From Micromonospora_H sonneratiae (lineage in GTDB: Bacteria > Actinomycetota > Actinomycetes > Mycobacteriales > Micromonosporaceae): a DNA stretch of 64,000 bases. This document shows positions 25,590 through 35,610 of the stretch, piece after piece; positions within the stretch are counted from its first letter, which is position 1, and each line of letters starts with the position of its first letter. The DNA is taken from NCBI RefSeq assembly GCF_042679305.1, contig NZ_JBHTMP010000016.1:1-64000 (forward strand), in the 5' to 3' direction. The position numbers and the translations under genes were made by a program. The notes beneath the pieces were generated by a model. The model was not told the origin of the DNA. It did no database searches and worked only from the letters and a program-made list of their open reading frames with translations.

Positions 25590-28500
25590 GTGAGTATTGC
25601 TGGTCCGCCGAAGGAGTTGGAGTGGATCACGTTTCTGTTGGTGGGTGAGCGGTGGCCTCAGGGTGATGAGGACCGGATGCGGTCGTTGGCCGAGGTGTGG
25701 GCGGGGCTGGGGGAGGATCTCGCTCCGCTGGAGGAGCAGTTTCGGTCGGTTGTCGCGGGGTTGGAGAACGCGGGGCAGGGGCCGGCGTTGGCGGCGGCTC
25801 GGGAGTTCGTGCTGCGGATTTCCGGCGGCGCGGATTCGGTGTTACCGAAGTTGCGAGAGGCGATCAGGGAGGTGTCGGAGGGGGCACGGAAGGTTGCCCT
25901 GGAAATCGAATATGCAAAATTGATGATCATCTTCATGGCGGCATGGTTGCTGGCCACGTTGATGAAGTTGGTTTGGGTGGCGGTGTTGACGGGCGGCGCG
26001 GTGTCACCTGTCACGGCGGCGGCGCCGTTGTTCACGATTTCTCGTGAAGTGGTGAAGCGCCTGCTGAAGAGGTTGGCGTTGGCCGTGGTACACGGCGCTG
26101 CGTTCATGGTGGGCCTGGACGTGGCGGTGCAGCTGTGGCAGGTAGTGGTTCTGGGGACCCGGGAAATCAAGGAGTGGGATCTCAAGAAGACCGGGTTCAT
26201 GGCGGGGCTCGGCGGACTGGGTGGGGCGATTGGTTGGAGTCTCGGCTGGATGCGGTACCTGCCGTACGCACGGGGCGGGACGACCTGGCGGTCGCATCTG
26301 GCGCCGTGGCTCGTGACGATGACGAAGAACGCTCTGGCCGAAGGCCTGCCGGAGTTGATCGCGGATGAAATCGTCAAGCGGGGCGGCGAGGACATTGGCG
26401 AGAGGGACGGCTTTTTCGGTGGTTTGGCGTCCGGTGCGGTCGAGGGTGCGATCGACCATCCGACGAAGGCGATGAACCGGGGGCGGACGTATTTCACGAA
26501 CAGCTATCTGTTGACGCTCATCGGCAAGCTGACTGGCCTGGAATATGTTTTGGTTCCGCCGGATCTGTTGACGGAACTGGGTGCGGCACCGTTGAAGGAT
26601 CCGTCGGACGGATCGGCCCAGGGCGACTTCAAGGGGGCGACGGACGGGGCTGATTCGCTGGTGGACACGGATTCGGAAGCCGCTCTGGTAGCGGACCGCG
26701 ATCCGGTGCCCACGTACGTCGAGAATGTTGCCGAGGATCCGGTGGCATGGTCGAGGGCGGGGATCGGCGAGCAGCCCGCGTATGCGGAGCGGTTGGTTGA
26801 CGACCACGCGGCAGTGGTCGACCGGTTTGGTGGCGACGGTCGGTGGGGTGAGTGGGATCAGGCCGGGTTGTTGGCGAATGGCGATGCCGGTGCGCAGGCA
26901 CGGCAGGACTTCGTCGATACGTTGCGGGCCGAGGAGATTGCCGGGTTGGAGCGGTTGCTGGATGGGGTGTCCGGCAACGATGTCGAGGGTTCCGGCGTGG
27001 AGACGATGGAGGGGGTGTCGGCTGGTGAGTTGAGGGCGGAGTGGTTGGCCCAGGCGGAGAAACACTTCGACGACGTGTTCGGGCCCTTGGCGGTGGGGCT
27101 TGATCCGGTGTCGGGGGTGGTGATCACTCCCTCGGCGGCGGACGAGCTGACGGGGATGCGGGAGCAGTGGCGGGGGTTTGTCAACGACGTCCGGCGGGTG
27201 GTGGAGACGGGTGGTCTGCCGTCGCTGACCGGGTTGTTGTTCACGCACGTGGTGGCGGGCCGCGAGGTGGAGGCGGTCGCTGATGCCTGGTTGGCGGCGC
27301 GCCCGGGGGTGGTGGTGTCGGCGGTCGACCGGATTCGGTTGCGGGACGCGATCGTGGCGGAGACCCGACGTGAGTTTGTTCGACTGATGCCGATCGAAGG
27401 GCCGGTGTCGCTGGGGCAGATTCGGGCATCGGTGCGGGCCGTGGGGAGGGGCAGCCGGGTACGGGAGTTGATCGAGACCCGGCTGGCGGTGCTGGCGGCA
27501 GCGGCGAACGACCCGTCGTCGACGGCTACGGCCACCGGGGCGGATCCGGTCACGGAAGAGTCCGTGCCCGTTCCAACCGGTGTGGTCACCGTCGCAGCGG
27601 AGAACGCTCCGCTGGAGACAGCCGACCTGGCTGCCGTTGCCGTTCCTGCATCCCGGGCCACGACCGATCCGGTCCAGGAGGTTGCCCGCAGTCTGGCGAC
27701 ACCGGGGAGACAGCCGGCCCCGCCGTCGCCATCGGCGCGACCGGCGCAGGTGTCGTCTCCAGTGGCGTCAGCACCGTATCCGGGCATGGACAGCGTGGAG
27801 ATTCCCGCAGGGTTGTACGTGCCCGGCCCTGACGACGGTCCACAGATGGCGGAGAACGCGCGGGCGTTGCCGGTGTACACGGCGGCCACCGGTGAACAGT
27901 GGCTGACGGTGGTCGCGCATGGCGACCCCGTTACGGGTGGCGTATGGGTTGGCGGTCGGGTGTTGGATGCCGCCGACTTCGGATCGTGGCTGGAGACGAC
28001 GCCGCAGGGACGGCACGGTCGGCCGATCCTGTTGGTGGTGTGTGGTGCGGCGGCGACACCTGGTCGTCATCGTGCGGATTCGTTCGCGGCGCGGGTACGG
28101 GACCTTTCGGGGGTACCGGTAGTCGCGGCGACCGACGATGCGTGGAGTTCCCCGACCGGGGCGGCGTACACCGGCAGTTTCGGCGCCGATGCCTTCGGCC
28201 GCCCCGTTCTCGACTTCACCGGATCGCACACCTGGCAGTACTTCCCGGCCACGCCGGGAACCGATCCGGAATCCCTGCATGCCGACCTGGCCACATCGAT
28301 GCGGCAGATCGGCGCCAAGGGCACGACACCCACCGGACAACAGGTGGCCTCGTCCACCAACCCCTTCCAGCGTCCCGGCGCCACAGACTGGACCAGATGG
28401 GGTCGAGGGGAGGAAACCGGCAGCGCGAGCGCTCGCGAACGGTCCCTTGCCGACTCGTCCGAGTGGCTGGCGACCCCGTCGAAGCAGCAGGTGACGGATC

Positions 28501-31500
28501 CGGACCTCCTCCCTGGGATGGGGGCCACGCAGTCGAGGCCGGCGCGGGGCAGCATCTCCGGGAACCCCGTCCTGGCGGCCATCGCGCAGATGGTTGGGGT
28601 GCGGGTCCGTGAGATTCCGGGCGGTGCCTGGATCTACACCAGACGTACTGCCGGGAACATGAAGCCGGCGATCATGACGGCGCTCTCGGCGATGCCGGAT
28701 GCGAACCGATCATCGCTTTTCGTGGGTGTTCCGGGGGTGGCCGTCTCGAACCAGGTGCTTGCGCAGTTAGAGGCCATGACGCAGGACCTGGACCCGGTGG
28801 ATGCGATCCGTACCCGGCTGGTGGTGGTGGGAGAACTCTCCAGCGACCAGATCGAGATGCTACGCCAGCGTGCGGAGTCCGTCGGCGTGGAAGTGGTCCT
28901 GACCCCGGGTGAGGTGCGACCCGACCGACGCGGCTGGCTGGTGTCGACGCAGCCGTGGCGGCTGCTGCGGCGCGACGACGAGGGGAGAGTCGAGCCCGGT
29001 CACCCTGTTCCCGGACTGGCCCGGGGAATGCTCTACCCGTCGCCGAACTGGGAACAGGCGCTGGGGCCGGTACCCCTCCCGGCGGGCTCGCGGCGGATCG
29101 CCGCCGGTCTGGTGCTCGACCCGTCCGGGGGCGGAAGCGGACAGCATTCCGTGGAGATCGATGCACTGTCGCCCGACCCGGATCGGATGACAGTCGTCGC
29201 CACTGGCTGGACCGACGTGGACCAGTTGGTGGAGACGCTGGATCAGTTGGTTTGGCATGCCCCGGTGACGATGCCGCGTAGCCTGCGGGTGCTGCTGTCC
29301 CCGGCTGTCGCTGCCCGGGCGCAGGATCTTGCCGATCGGCTCGGCATCGAACTGGTGGTGCCGCGGGAAGGTTCGTACCCGGGCGGACCGGACCCCGAAT
29401 GGGCCAGGTTCCAGCCGTCCGAGACGGTACGGGTACCCGTTACGGAGGTCACCGAACGGTTGGCCAACCTGGTGCGGCAGAGAATGGTCAATTCTGTGCC
29501 GGACGGGTATCACCTGTCCTCAGACGAGACGATGCTCGGGTTCGACTATTTCGGATTCTGGGTTCCCCGGGCAACACCGGACTTCCTGGGGGAGTTCGAC
29601 TTCGCGACCGTGCCGACCGACCAGCTACCGGCCCTCTTCGACCGGCTCGACCTGACCCGGCGCAGCCGTCCGTCCCGGGACGACCTGCGGGACCTCCCCG
29701 GGCGTTCGGACCGGGTCACCGCTTCGGAGCGTACGGAGGACCAGCGAGACTGGGGGTGGACCGATGCCCAGCCTCCGCCGTTACCGGCCCGCCTGGAGGT
29801 GCCCCACCTGATCCACTCGATCTGGCTGGGCGGGCCACTACGCAACACCGGCAGCATGGCCGGGTTCCGGCGCAACCTCGAACTGGCGGCGGCCCGAACC
29901 CGGGACTGGGCGGACCAAATCCTGTGGACGGACGTGACCCGGGCACAGATCGACACCGCCCGGGCGACACCTCCACCGGTCGACGGCTCACCGGACCCCT
30001 GGGCGGACATCCGCGAGTTCGTCGAGTGGGCCGATGGGGTGGGCGTACGCCTGATCAACGTCGACGAGGTGTTCCACGTCCAGGCACCGATGCGGTTGCA
30101 GGCGCAGTACCTGGTGGAGCACACCAAGCAGGTGCCCACTGGCTTCGCGGCTGCCAGCGACATCCTGCGATTGGCCATCGTGGACCGTTTTGGTGGGCTG
30201 TACTCCGACGGCGACAACGAGATCGTCGGCGTGAACCCCGCTCTGCCACGGCTCTTCGACACCGAGAAGCGCGGTGATCTGCGTCCGTTGCTGAGAGAAC
30301 TGGTCGAACCCTCCGCCGGCGACCCGGAGAAGGGACGCGGCTTCGCATTCCACCGGATCCGTTGGGGCATCGGCAACAGCGTGGTCCTGGCTGCCCGGGG
30401 TCACCCTGTTCTCGACCTGCTCCAGACGAGCATGGAACGCCGCTACCGTCTCAGCCAGGAGGAGCTGTACCGGAGCTACCAGGACGCGATCGGCGTGGAT
30501 GCCGATGTCACCAGGGTTCCTGCCGGTTGGTGGCAGAACCGTGGTAAAGCAATAGCGGCGCGTCGCCACTCGGTGATGATACGTACCGGGCCGGACATTC
30601 TCGGTGATCTGTCGACCGAGCTGGGCCTGGACCGGCCACACCTGCTGCCAAACGCGCACGGGGTACGGATGGGCAGCGCGAGTAGTTGGCTCGGTTCGGC
30701 GAAGCGACGGCCGGAGACCAGCCGGCTGGAACCAACCGATCCGAGGGTGGTGGAGTCGGTCAGCAAGGTGGTCGCCACGCTGGTACGGGGGTTGCGCAAC
30801 CGCGACGGCGACCTGCATCTCACCCTGGTCGCGCCGGTGGTCGCCCGGCTGCCGCGCCCCGACGCGGTGTGGAACACGGTGCTGCGTGTCATCGCGGAAA
30901 CTCCCGAGTTGGCGGCCCAGGTCCGCACGGTGACCGCCTCCCGGCTCACCCCGTACGGCCTGGAGGTCGTTCCCCTGCCGGCGCAGGCGCGGGCCCTGCT
31001 CGGTTTCGACGACCGGATGCAACCCATCGACCCACGCCGCGCTCGGCAGGCACGGTGGTGGATCGACGAGTGTCTGGTGCCGGTCACGCTGCCGGACCGG
31101 ACGGACCCGGCCACGGCTTCGGAGCGGACGTTGGAGGTAGATACCGAGCGGTGGATGCCCCTGCGGGCCGCGTTCACCTTCGGCTTCGACGGCGACGACC
31201 GGCCGATGGTCGCCCGTGGTCCCCGCAGCGGCGTGCGCTCCATCGTCCGGTACGCGTTGACGGTCCGTCCGCAGGAGTGGACCTTCAGGGTACGGCTGCA
31301 CCTCGCACCCCGGCCCGGGGTGGATCCGGTGGCCGTGGCCCGGGTTGAGCAGCGGGTGACCGAGGCGGTCGCCCGCTACCTGAACCAACCCCGATACGTG
31401 CTGCCCGGTCTGGACGCCCGGCTTCGGGTCGAGGTGGAGTTCGTGGCCTCACCCGATTCCGCGCACGCCACCGTGAACGTCGCGTCAGGCGAGCCGACCA

Positions 31501-34500
31501 CACACGACGAGATGAACCAACTCCAGTGGTACACGGAGGCGACAGAGGCGGCGTACGCCCACGAGATCCTGCACTTCATCGGGGTCGTGGACTCCTACCG
31601 GCGCACGGATCAGCTGCTGCGCTCGGCGGTGCCATCGGACCCGGACGACATCATGGACCACCATGACGGCCACGACGAGCAACTGGTGCTGACTGCCCGC
31701 GTCCTGGCCCAGGTCGTCGACGTGTCCCGCCCGTACGTGTCCCCCGGCAGTCTGGTTGCCGGCCCGCGCCTGGCCGAACCGGTCGTCCGGTCGCAGGTCA
31801 CAGACTCGACAACCGCCGACATCGACGTGGATGTCCTGCCGGCGATGGCGCCGACCAGCCCGATCGACCAGGACGATGCGCTGTCCGAGGAAGACCGGGG
31901 GGTGTTGCGGCAGTTTCTGACCAGCCAGCGGCAGCAACCGGGGTCTGCTGGAACCGGGCACGGTGTCGCCGCAGTGCAGAGCGCGTCGTCGACGCTCGTC
32001 GAACGTCTACGGGAGGTCATGGCCAAGCTGCCCATGATGGCAGATCCTGATGAATTCAGCGCACTTCTCGTAGAGCCGGTGTCGGGTCTGTCAGATCGAG
32101 ACTCGATAACGAAACGAGCGAACGACCCGATACGTGGGCCCGTCCTGACCGGAGATAAGGCCGATCCTGCCGGCCGGATCGAGGTGTGGGTAAGCAATTC
32201 CCTGATCAGATCCCTGACTGGCTTCGATGAGTCTCAGGAAGGAGGATCTTCGGGGCTGTCCGATCTCGCGAATGTGCCCTGGGGTCTGGTGGTGCGGGGG
32301 CAGGGACAGCAGGCGACCTACTACCTGGTTGATTACAGTGTGTCGGACGGATTGCATCAGATCGACGACGCGAAGCTCGTGGCCAACTGGGGGTTCGGCG
32401 AGAACGCCAATGTGTCGTATCTGAGCGCGGCCTGGAATCAGAACCCGAGCCCGGACTTCTATCCGGTAATCACCTACGTCCCGGCTGATCGTCTCGAAGG
32501 TAACGAGCTCTATTATGCTGGCCTGCTGGCGGCCACCCTCCGGGTGGAACGGGACCGCTGGCGGAGCAAGCGCCTCGTCCTCGTCGCGGATTCCTTCCAG
32601 GGGAGTGGAAATCCACTCGCCCAGCAGTTGGCTGATCTGCTCCAGACCGAGCTGTGGGCCGCTACCGGAGCGGTCATGGTCATGAACGGGGAGATCGTCT
32701 CCGGCAGGCTCGCGACCTTCAAGGTGCAGAACGGGAACGGGATTGCCTCGATAGAGCTGGGCCTGTCCACGGGGCCGTTCGGCGTCGGAAACGGGACGAC
32801 GGCCAGCAGGGGGTGGGACATCTTCCGGCCCACGGGAGATGCTGGTCAGTACGCAACTTTCGGTCCCGTTCTCGGCAGTCGAAGCAGTGCGCCGTCTGGT
32901 GGCGATCCGGCATTGTCGCGGCCGGGGCACCTGCTCCAGAGCCTGCCGACACTTGGTGTTCCGGCTCTGCAGCCGGGACTTCCGGCACCACCCGGAATGA
33001 GTCTCGCTGCGCAGCGACTCTTCGAGCAGAGCACGCCGATACCGGAAGGCCGCGTATTTCTGGATCTGAGAGCCGGGGAGTCGAGTGATCTGCACGTTGC
33101 GATGAGCGTGTTCCGTACCCCGGGCACGGCGCAGAAGTACTTCGTCTACATCCACGGTGACGCACAAGGGCTGATGCTGGGCGACGAAACCGTCGACCCG
33201 GGTGTGTTGGCCGAAGCGATCGTCAACGACCCCTACCGGGGTCGTGACACAGAAGTGCTGCTGAACATCTGCAACGTGTACGCGCAGCCCGAGAACGGGG
33301 AGCCGTTCCTGGCGGTGGCCCAGTTGGTTGCTGACGGGATGGCGCAACGCCTGGGAGAAGAGGTCACGGTACTGGCGGCTGGCGGAATCGTGATCTTCGA
33401 GTCCTACGTCGGAAGTCTTCACGTCGGGGTCAGGCCGACCCCGGGTAACGACGGCGGGGTGATGCTCCGGCTCGATCACCCGGCCGCTCGGTTCTATCGG
33501 GTGTTCGGTCGGCCCGTTGACGGCGTGCTGCGTACGCCGGAACCGCAGGCTGAGCGTTACCCGGAGAGTTCCCCGCGGTTGCGGGGCGAGGAGGACGAGA
33601 ACCTGATTCCGCCGAGCGCTCGGCACAGCGAAGGTGTGTTCCTCGTACCGGCAGAGCTGGGTTTTCCAGTTCCAGCCGGCCAGCGACTCGCACCTGCGGA
33701 TCTGATTGCCGCGCGGTTGGTCGGCCTTGGTGGGGAATACGAGCGGGACGTGAGGGCTGCGCGACTGTCGGCTCCGGATGGGCTCGGGTTGACCGACGAC
33801 CGGCTGATCCGGGCGCTGTGGCAGTACCTACTGCGGTATGACGAGATCGGTTCGCTGACGTCCATTGCCGATCCGGAGAACCACCAGGCAGTGTTCACGG
33901 CCAGTCTGTGGCGGGGGTTGGCGCGTACGGCGGTGACGGCGGTGGACAGGCTGTCGGATCGTGGGCTGCAACCGGCGTCGCCCGCCAGGTGGGGCTATCT
34001 CGTGTTGAACACGGGCCCGGCCAGCAGCGAGGCCAGGCGACAGCAGGTACGGAGTTTCCTCGCGGCGCCGAAGCCCGGTCCGGTTCGTGTCGAATTGGTG
34101 GAGCCGACGACCGGACCGGACGACGTTCTGATCAAAATCGACAGAACGCTGGTCGCGGACGTCTCCGCGCTGGTGCAGGGGTCGGGTAGCCAGCGGATCG
34201 GGCTGGCCAACATCTATGGTCGGTCGCTGTTCGTGCGCGAGTTGGTCGAGCGGGACTCCGGCCTGGCGCCGGTCGTCGAGGTGGTGACGGACGCGGTGGG
34301 AATGGCCGCCACGTCGGGCCATCTGTTATGGCTGAGCAGTGGCGGGCGACAGTACCTGGACGCCGAACGGACGGCGGCGGAGCAGGCCTTCCAGGTGCTG
34401 AACACGCTGACGGTCGTATCGCGTTTCGACGGTGCCGGTGAGCGGATCCAGGTGGGAGATCTGTTCCTGGATGCAGCGGGTTTCGCAGACCACCTACGCC

Positions 34501-35429
34501 GTAACTACGGCTGGGGGCTACCCACCGGGGACATGAACATCGTCCTGGCGTTCTATACGACAGATGGAACCCCGGCGTCCGTCGAGCGGTTCTCCGGACA
34601 GCTGCGGGATGAGCTCGGGACAGGCGTCCTGCCGACCCAGTTGGTGGTTGCTGCAAAAGATCCCCAGCCGGCGATGCCTGCGGATGAGACTGCGCAGGTG
34701 GCCGAGGTCCTGGCCGCAGCGTCGACCTCGGGACATGTGTTGTGGTTGGACAGCGGTGGGCCGGAGGTTGTGGCGGCTGAGCAGGTGGCCGCTGCGATGG
34801 CGCCACGGGTGGCGGGCATGTTGACGGTGGTGAGCCACTTCCAACCGCTGGGCCAGCGGCTTCGGGTGGCGGGCCGGGAGCCGATGACCGCGGAGGAGTT
34901 TGCCGACCATCTGCGTAGCCAGTATGGCTGGCCACCCCTTGGCGGGCCGGATGTGTTGTTGATGGTGTGTGATGCGGGGGATCCGGGCGGTGACGCGGCG
35001 ACAGGGTCGTTCGCCCAGCGGTTGAGCGTGTTGCTCGGGGTTCAGGTGTTGGCACCTCGGGGACCGGTGTACACCTGGGACACCGGCGAGGTGATGGCTA
35101 CCGGCATCTTCCTGGAACGAGATGCCAACGGGCGGGGCAGGCTGCGGTTGGGGCGGTCCGGCTGGCTGTGGCATCGGCCGGATGGGTCGGCGCCGTTGCC
35201 GGTGGCCGCCGCGTCGCTGGCCACAGCCCTACAGCGCCTGGAGCGGGCGGGCGACAGTACCTGGCCGCCGGTACCAGCCGGCCCCCTGGTTCCGGTCAGA
35301 TGGGGGAACCGACTGCTCGCTCAACCGAGGATCAGCACCGACTCGATCGTGGCGGCGGAGTCGGTGAGCCATTCGGTAGGGGAGTTTCGGGCGGCCTTCG
35401 GTGCCACCCCGTCGTTGCGGACGAGCTGA
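25590..35429 (+). CDS. Giant multidomain toxin-like protein 2 (glycosyltransferase, metzincin, caspase-like units)
   Basis: 3,279 residues from GTG 25590. Residues 1-290 are helical with hydrophobic segments near 111-150, 155-190 and 200-225; by pattern this is the WXG100/CpnT-like leader of type VII substrates. Then an acidic linker and a helical region (about 520-640) shared with giant 1. A caspase-like unit follows (H777/C818). The DxD glycosyltransferase starts near 1400 (HSIWLGGPL, ASD at 1524, YSDGD with D1540/D1542). The metzincin-like motif HEILHFIGVVD is at 1991-2001 with Met 2022. The C-terminal 1,100 residues repeat the array seen in giant 1: part B (Cys replaced by Asp), H2522/C2561, part D, a dead unit (R2945/Y2989), and a live unit (H3083/C3127). 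The combination resembles large clostridial toxins (glycosyltransferase plus cysteine protease). No OTU domain or long beta-rich region is seen here. Substrates and secretion are inferred. Confidence 0.87.
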   Translation: MSIAGPPKELEWITFLLVGERWPQGDEDRMRSLAEVWAGLGEDLAPLEEQFRSVVAGLENAGQGPALAAAREFVLRISGGADSVLPKLREAIREVSEGARKVALEIEYAKLMIIFMAAWLLATLMKLVWVAVLTGGAVSPVTAAAPLFTISREVVKRLLKRLALAVVHGAAFMVGLDVAVQLWQVVVLGTREIKEWDLKKTGFMAGLGGLGGAIGWSLGWMRYLPYARGGTTWRSHLAPWLVTMTKNALAEGLPELIADEIVKRGGEDIGERDGFFGGLASGAVEGAIDHPTKAMNRGRTYFTNSYLLTLIGKLTGLEYVLVPPDLLTELGAAPLKDPSDGSAQGDFKGATDGADSLVDTDSEAALVADRDPVPTYVENVAEDPVAWSRAGIGEQPAYAERLVDDHAAVVDRFGGDGRWGEWDQAGLLANGDAGAQARQDFVDTLRAEEIAGLERLLDGVSGNDVEGSGVETMEGVSAGELRAEWLAQAEKHFDDVFGPLAVGLDPVSGVVITPSAADELTGMREQWRGFVNDVRRVVETGGLPSLTGLLFTHVVAGREVEAVADAWLAARPGVVVSAVDRIRLRDAIVAETRREFVRLMPIEGPVSLGQIRASVRAVGRGSRVRELIETRLAVLAAAANDPSSTATATGADPVTEESVPVPTGVVTVAAENAPLETADLAAVAVPASRATTDPVQEVARSLATPGRQPAPPSPSARPAQVSSPVASAPYPGMDSVEIPAGLYVPGPDDGPQMAENARALPVYTAATGEQWLTVVAHGDPVTGGVWVGGRVLDAADFGSWLETTPQGRHGRPILLVVCGAAATPGRHRADSFAARVRDLSGVPVVAATDDAWSSPTGAAYTGSFGADAFGRPVLDFTGSHTWQYFPATPGTDPESLHADLATSMRQIGAKGTTPTGQQVASSTNPFQRPGATDWTRWGRGEETGSASARERSLADSSEWLATPSKQQVTDPDLLPGMGATQSRPARGSISGNPVLAAIAQMVGVRVREIPGGAWIYTRRTAGNMKPAIMTALSAMPDANRSSLFVGVPGVAVSNQVLAQLEAMTQDLDPVDAIRTRLVVVGELSSDQIEMLRQRAESVGVEVVLTPGEVRPDRRGWLVSTQPWRLLRRDDEGRVEPGHPVPGLARGMLYPSPNWEQALGPVPLPAGSRRIAAGLVLDPSGGGSGQHSVEIDALSPDPDRMTVVATGWTDVDQLVETLDQLVWHAPVTMPRSLRVLLSPAVAARAQDLADRLGIELVVPREGSYPGGPDPEWARFQPSETVRVPVTEVTERLANLVRQRMVNSVPDGYHLSSDETMLGFDYFGFWVPRATPDFLGEFDFATVPTDQLPALFDRLDLTRRSRPSRDDLRDLPGRSDRVTASERTEDQRDWGWTDAQPPPLPARLEVPHLIHSIWLGGPLRNTGSMAGFRRNLELAAARTRDWADQILWTDVTRAQIDTARATPPPVDGSPDPWADIREFVEWADGVGVRLINVDEVFHVQAPMRLQAQYLVEHTKQVPTGFAAASDILRLAIVDRFGGLYSDGDNEIVGVNPALPRLFDTEKRGDLRPLLRELVEPSAGDPEKGRGFAFHRIRWGIGNSVVLAARGHPVLDLLQTSMERRYRLSQEELYRSYQDAIGVDADVTRVPAGWWQNRGKAIAARRHSVMIRTGPDILGDLSTELGLDRPHLLPNAHGVRMGSASSWLGSAKRRPETSRLEPTDPRVVESVSKVVATLVRGLRNRDGDLHLTLVAPVVARLPRPDAVWNTVLRVIAETPELAAQVRTVTASRLTPYGLEVVPLPAQARALLGFDDRMQPIDPRRARQARWWIDECLVPVTLPDRTDPATASERTLEVDTERWMPLRAAFTFGFDGDDRPMVARGPRSGVRSIVRYALTVRPQEWTFRVRLHLAPRPGVDPVAVARVEQRVTEAVARYLNQPRYVLPGLDARLRVEVEFVASPDSAHATVNVASGEPTTHDEMNQLQWYTEATEAAYAHEILHFIGVVDSYRRTDQLLRSAVPSDPDDIMDHHDGHDEQLVLTARVLAQVVDVSRPYVSPGSLVAGPRLAEPVVRSQVTDSTTADIDVDVLPAMAPTSPIDQDDALSEEDRGVLRQFLTSQRQQPGSAGTGHGVAAVQSASSTLVERLREVMAKLPMMADPDEFSALLVEPVSGLSDRDSITKRANDPIRGPVLTGDKADPAGRIEVWVSNSLIRSLTGFDESQEGGSSGLSDLANVPWGLVVRGQGQQATYYLVDYSVSDGLHQIDDAKLVANWGFGENANVSYLSAAWNQNPSPDFYPVITYVPADRLEGNELYYAGLLAATLRVERDRWRSKRLVLVADSFQGSGNPLAQQLADLLQTELWAATGAVMVMNGEIVSGRLATFKVQNGNGIASIELGLSTGPFGVGNGTTASRGWDIFRPTGDAGQYATFGPVLGSRSSAPSGGDPALSRPGHLLQSLPTLGVPALQPGLPAPPGMSLAAQRLFEQSTPIPEGRVFLDLRAGESSDLHVAMSVFRTPGTAQKYFVYIHGDAQGLMLGDETVDPGVLAEAIVNDPYRGRDTEVLLNICNVYAQPENGEPFLAVAQLVADGMAQRLGEEVTVLAAGGIVIFESYVGSLHVGVRPTPGNDGGVMLRLDHPAARFYRVFGRPVDGVLRTPEPQAERYPESSPRLRGEEDENLIPPSARHSEGVFLVPAELGFPVPAGQRLAPADLIAARLVGLGGEYERDVRAARLSAPDGLGLTDDRLIRALWQYLLRYDEIGSLTSIADPENHQAVFTASLWRGLARTAVTAVDRLSDRGLQPASPARWGYLVLNTGPASSEARRQQVRSFLAAPKPGPVRVELVEPTTGPDDVLIKIDRTLVADVSALVQGSGSQRIGLANIYGRSLFVRELVERDSGLAPVVEVVTDAVGMAATSGHLLWLSSGGRQYLDAERTAAEQAFQVLNTLTVVSRFDGAGERIQVGDLFLDAAGFADHLRRNYGWGLPTGDMNIVLAFYTTDGTPASVERFSGQLRDELGTGVLPTQLVVAAKDPQPAMPADETAQVAEVLAAASTSGHVLWLDSGGPEVVAAEQVAAAMAPRVAGMLTVVSHFQPLGQRLRVAGREPMTAEEFADHLRSQYGWPPLGGPDVLLMVCDAGDPGGDAATGSFAQRLSVLLGVQVLAPRGPVYTWDTGEVMATGIFLERDANGRGRLRLGRSGWLWHRPDGSAPLPVAAASLATALQRLERAGDSTWPPVPAGPLVPVRWGNRLLAQPRISTDSIVAAESVSHSVGEFRAAFGATPSLRTS
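27780..28260 (+). other. Caspase-like unit of giant 2 (H777/C818)
   Basis: TVVAHGD (His codon 27918-27920) and LLVVCGAA (Cys codon 28041-28043) are 41 residues apart. The segment is collinear with 1425-1905 of giant 1, so the first caspase-like unit is the most conserved effector-like part between the two giants. Next to the leader, it is well placed for release of downstream domains by cleavage. Confidence 0.6.
29795..30680 (+). other. TcdA/TcdB-type DxD glycosyltransferase domain
   Basis: The segment has the order typical of the sugar-binding DxD family: PHLIHSIWLGGPL at the start, FAAASDILRLAIVDRFGG (Asp1524), then LYSDGDNEIVG with the metal-binding D1540-G-D1542, followed by conserved N/S-rich strands (IGNSVVLAARGHPVL). 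Large clostridial toxins use this fold to sugar-modify host GTPases. The sugar donor and target here cannot be told from sequence. Confidence 0.85.
31130..31740 (+). other. Metzincin-like zinc metalloprotease domain
   Basis: AYAHEILHFIGVVDSYR gives HExxHxxGxxD: His1991, Glu1992, His1995, Gly1998, Asp2001. Asp in place of the third His is the snapalysin-type variant. DDIM with Met2022 is a candidate Met-turn 27 residues after the second His. The preceding 130 residues contain the strands expected of the N-terminal half of the fold. Confidence 0.75.
31960..35330 (+). repeat. Caspase-like array of giant 2 (B-C-D-A'-A)
   Basis: The same building blocks as the array of giant 1. Part B has LVLVADS in place of a Cys strand. 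Part C has YIHGD (H2522) and NICN (C2561). Part D has LWRGLARTAVTAVD. A first part A is dead (R2945 for His, Y2989 for Cys). A final part A is intact (SHF with H3083, MVCD with C3127). Live and dead copies side by side suggest duplication followed by decay or change to a structural role. Confidence 0.65.
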
Positions 35430-35610
35430 CAGCTGACGAGATGAGCGCGGACGACGCGGCACCCGCGGCCAGCGTGACGGCCTGGTGATGGCGGGGTCGC
35501 TACGCGGAGTCGTAACGACTGGATGCATCCGCGTTCCGTACCGAGCAAGGGTTTTCCAGGGTTCGCGCAGCCTCCTCCGTCCCTACGTTCCGGGGTGGAG
35601 GAGGCGTCAC

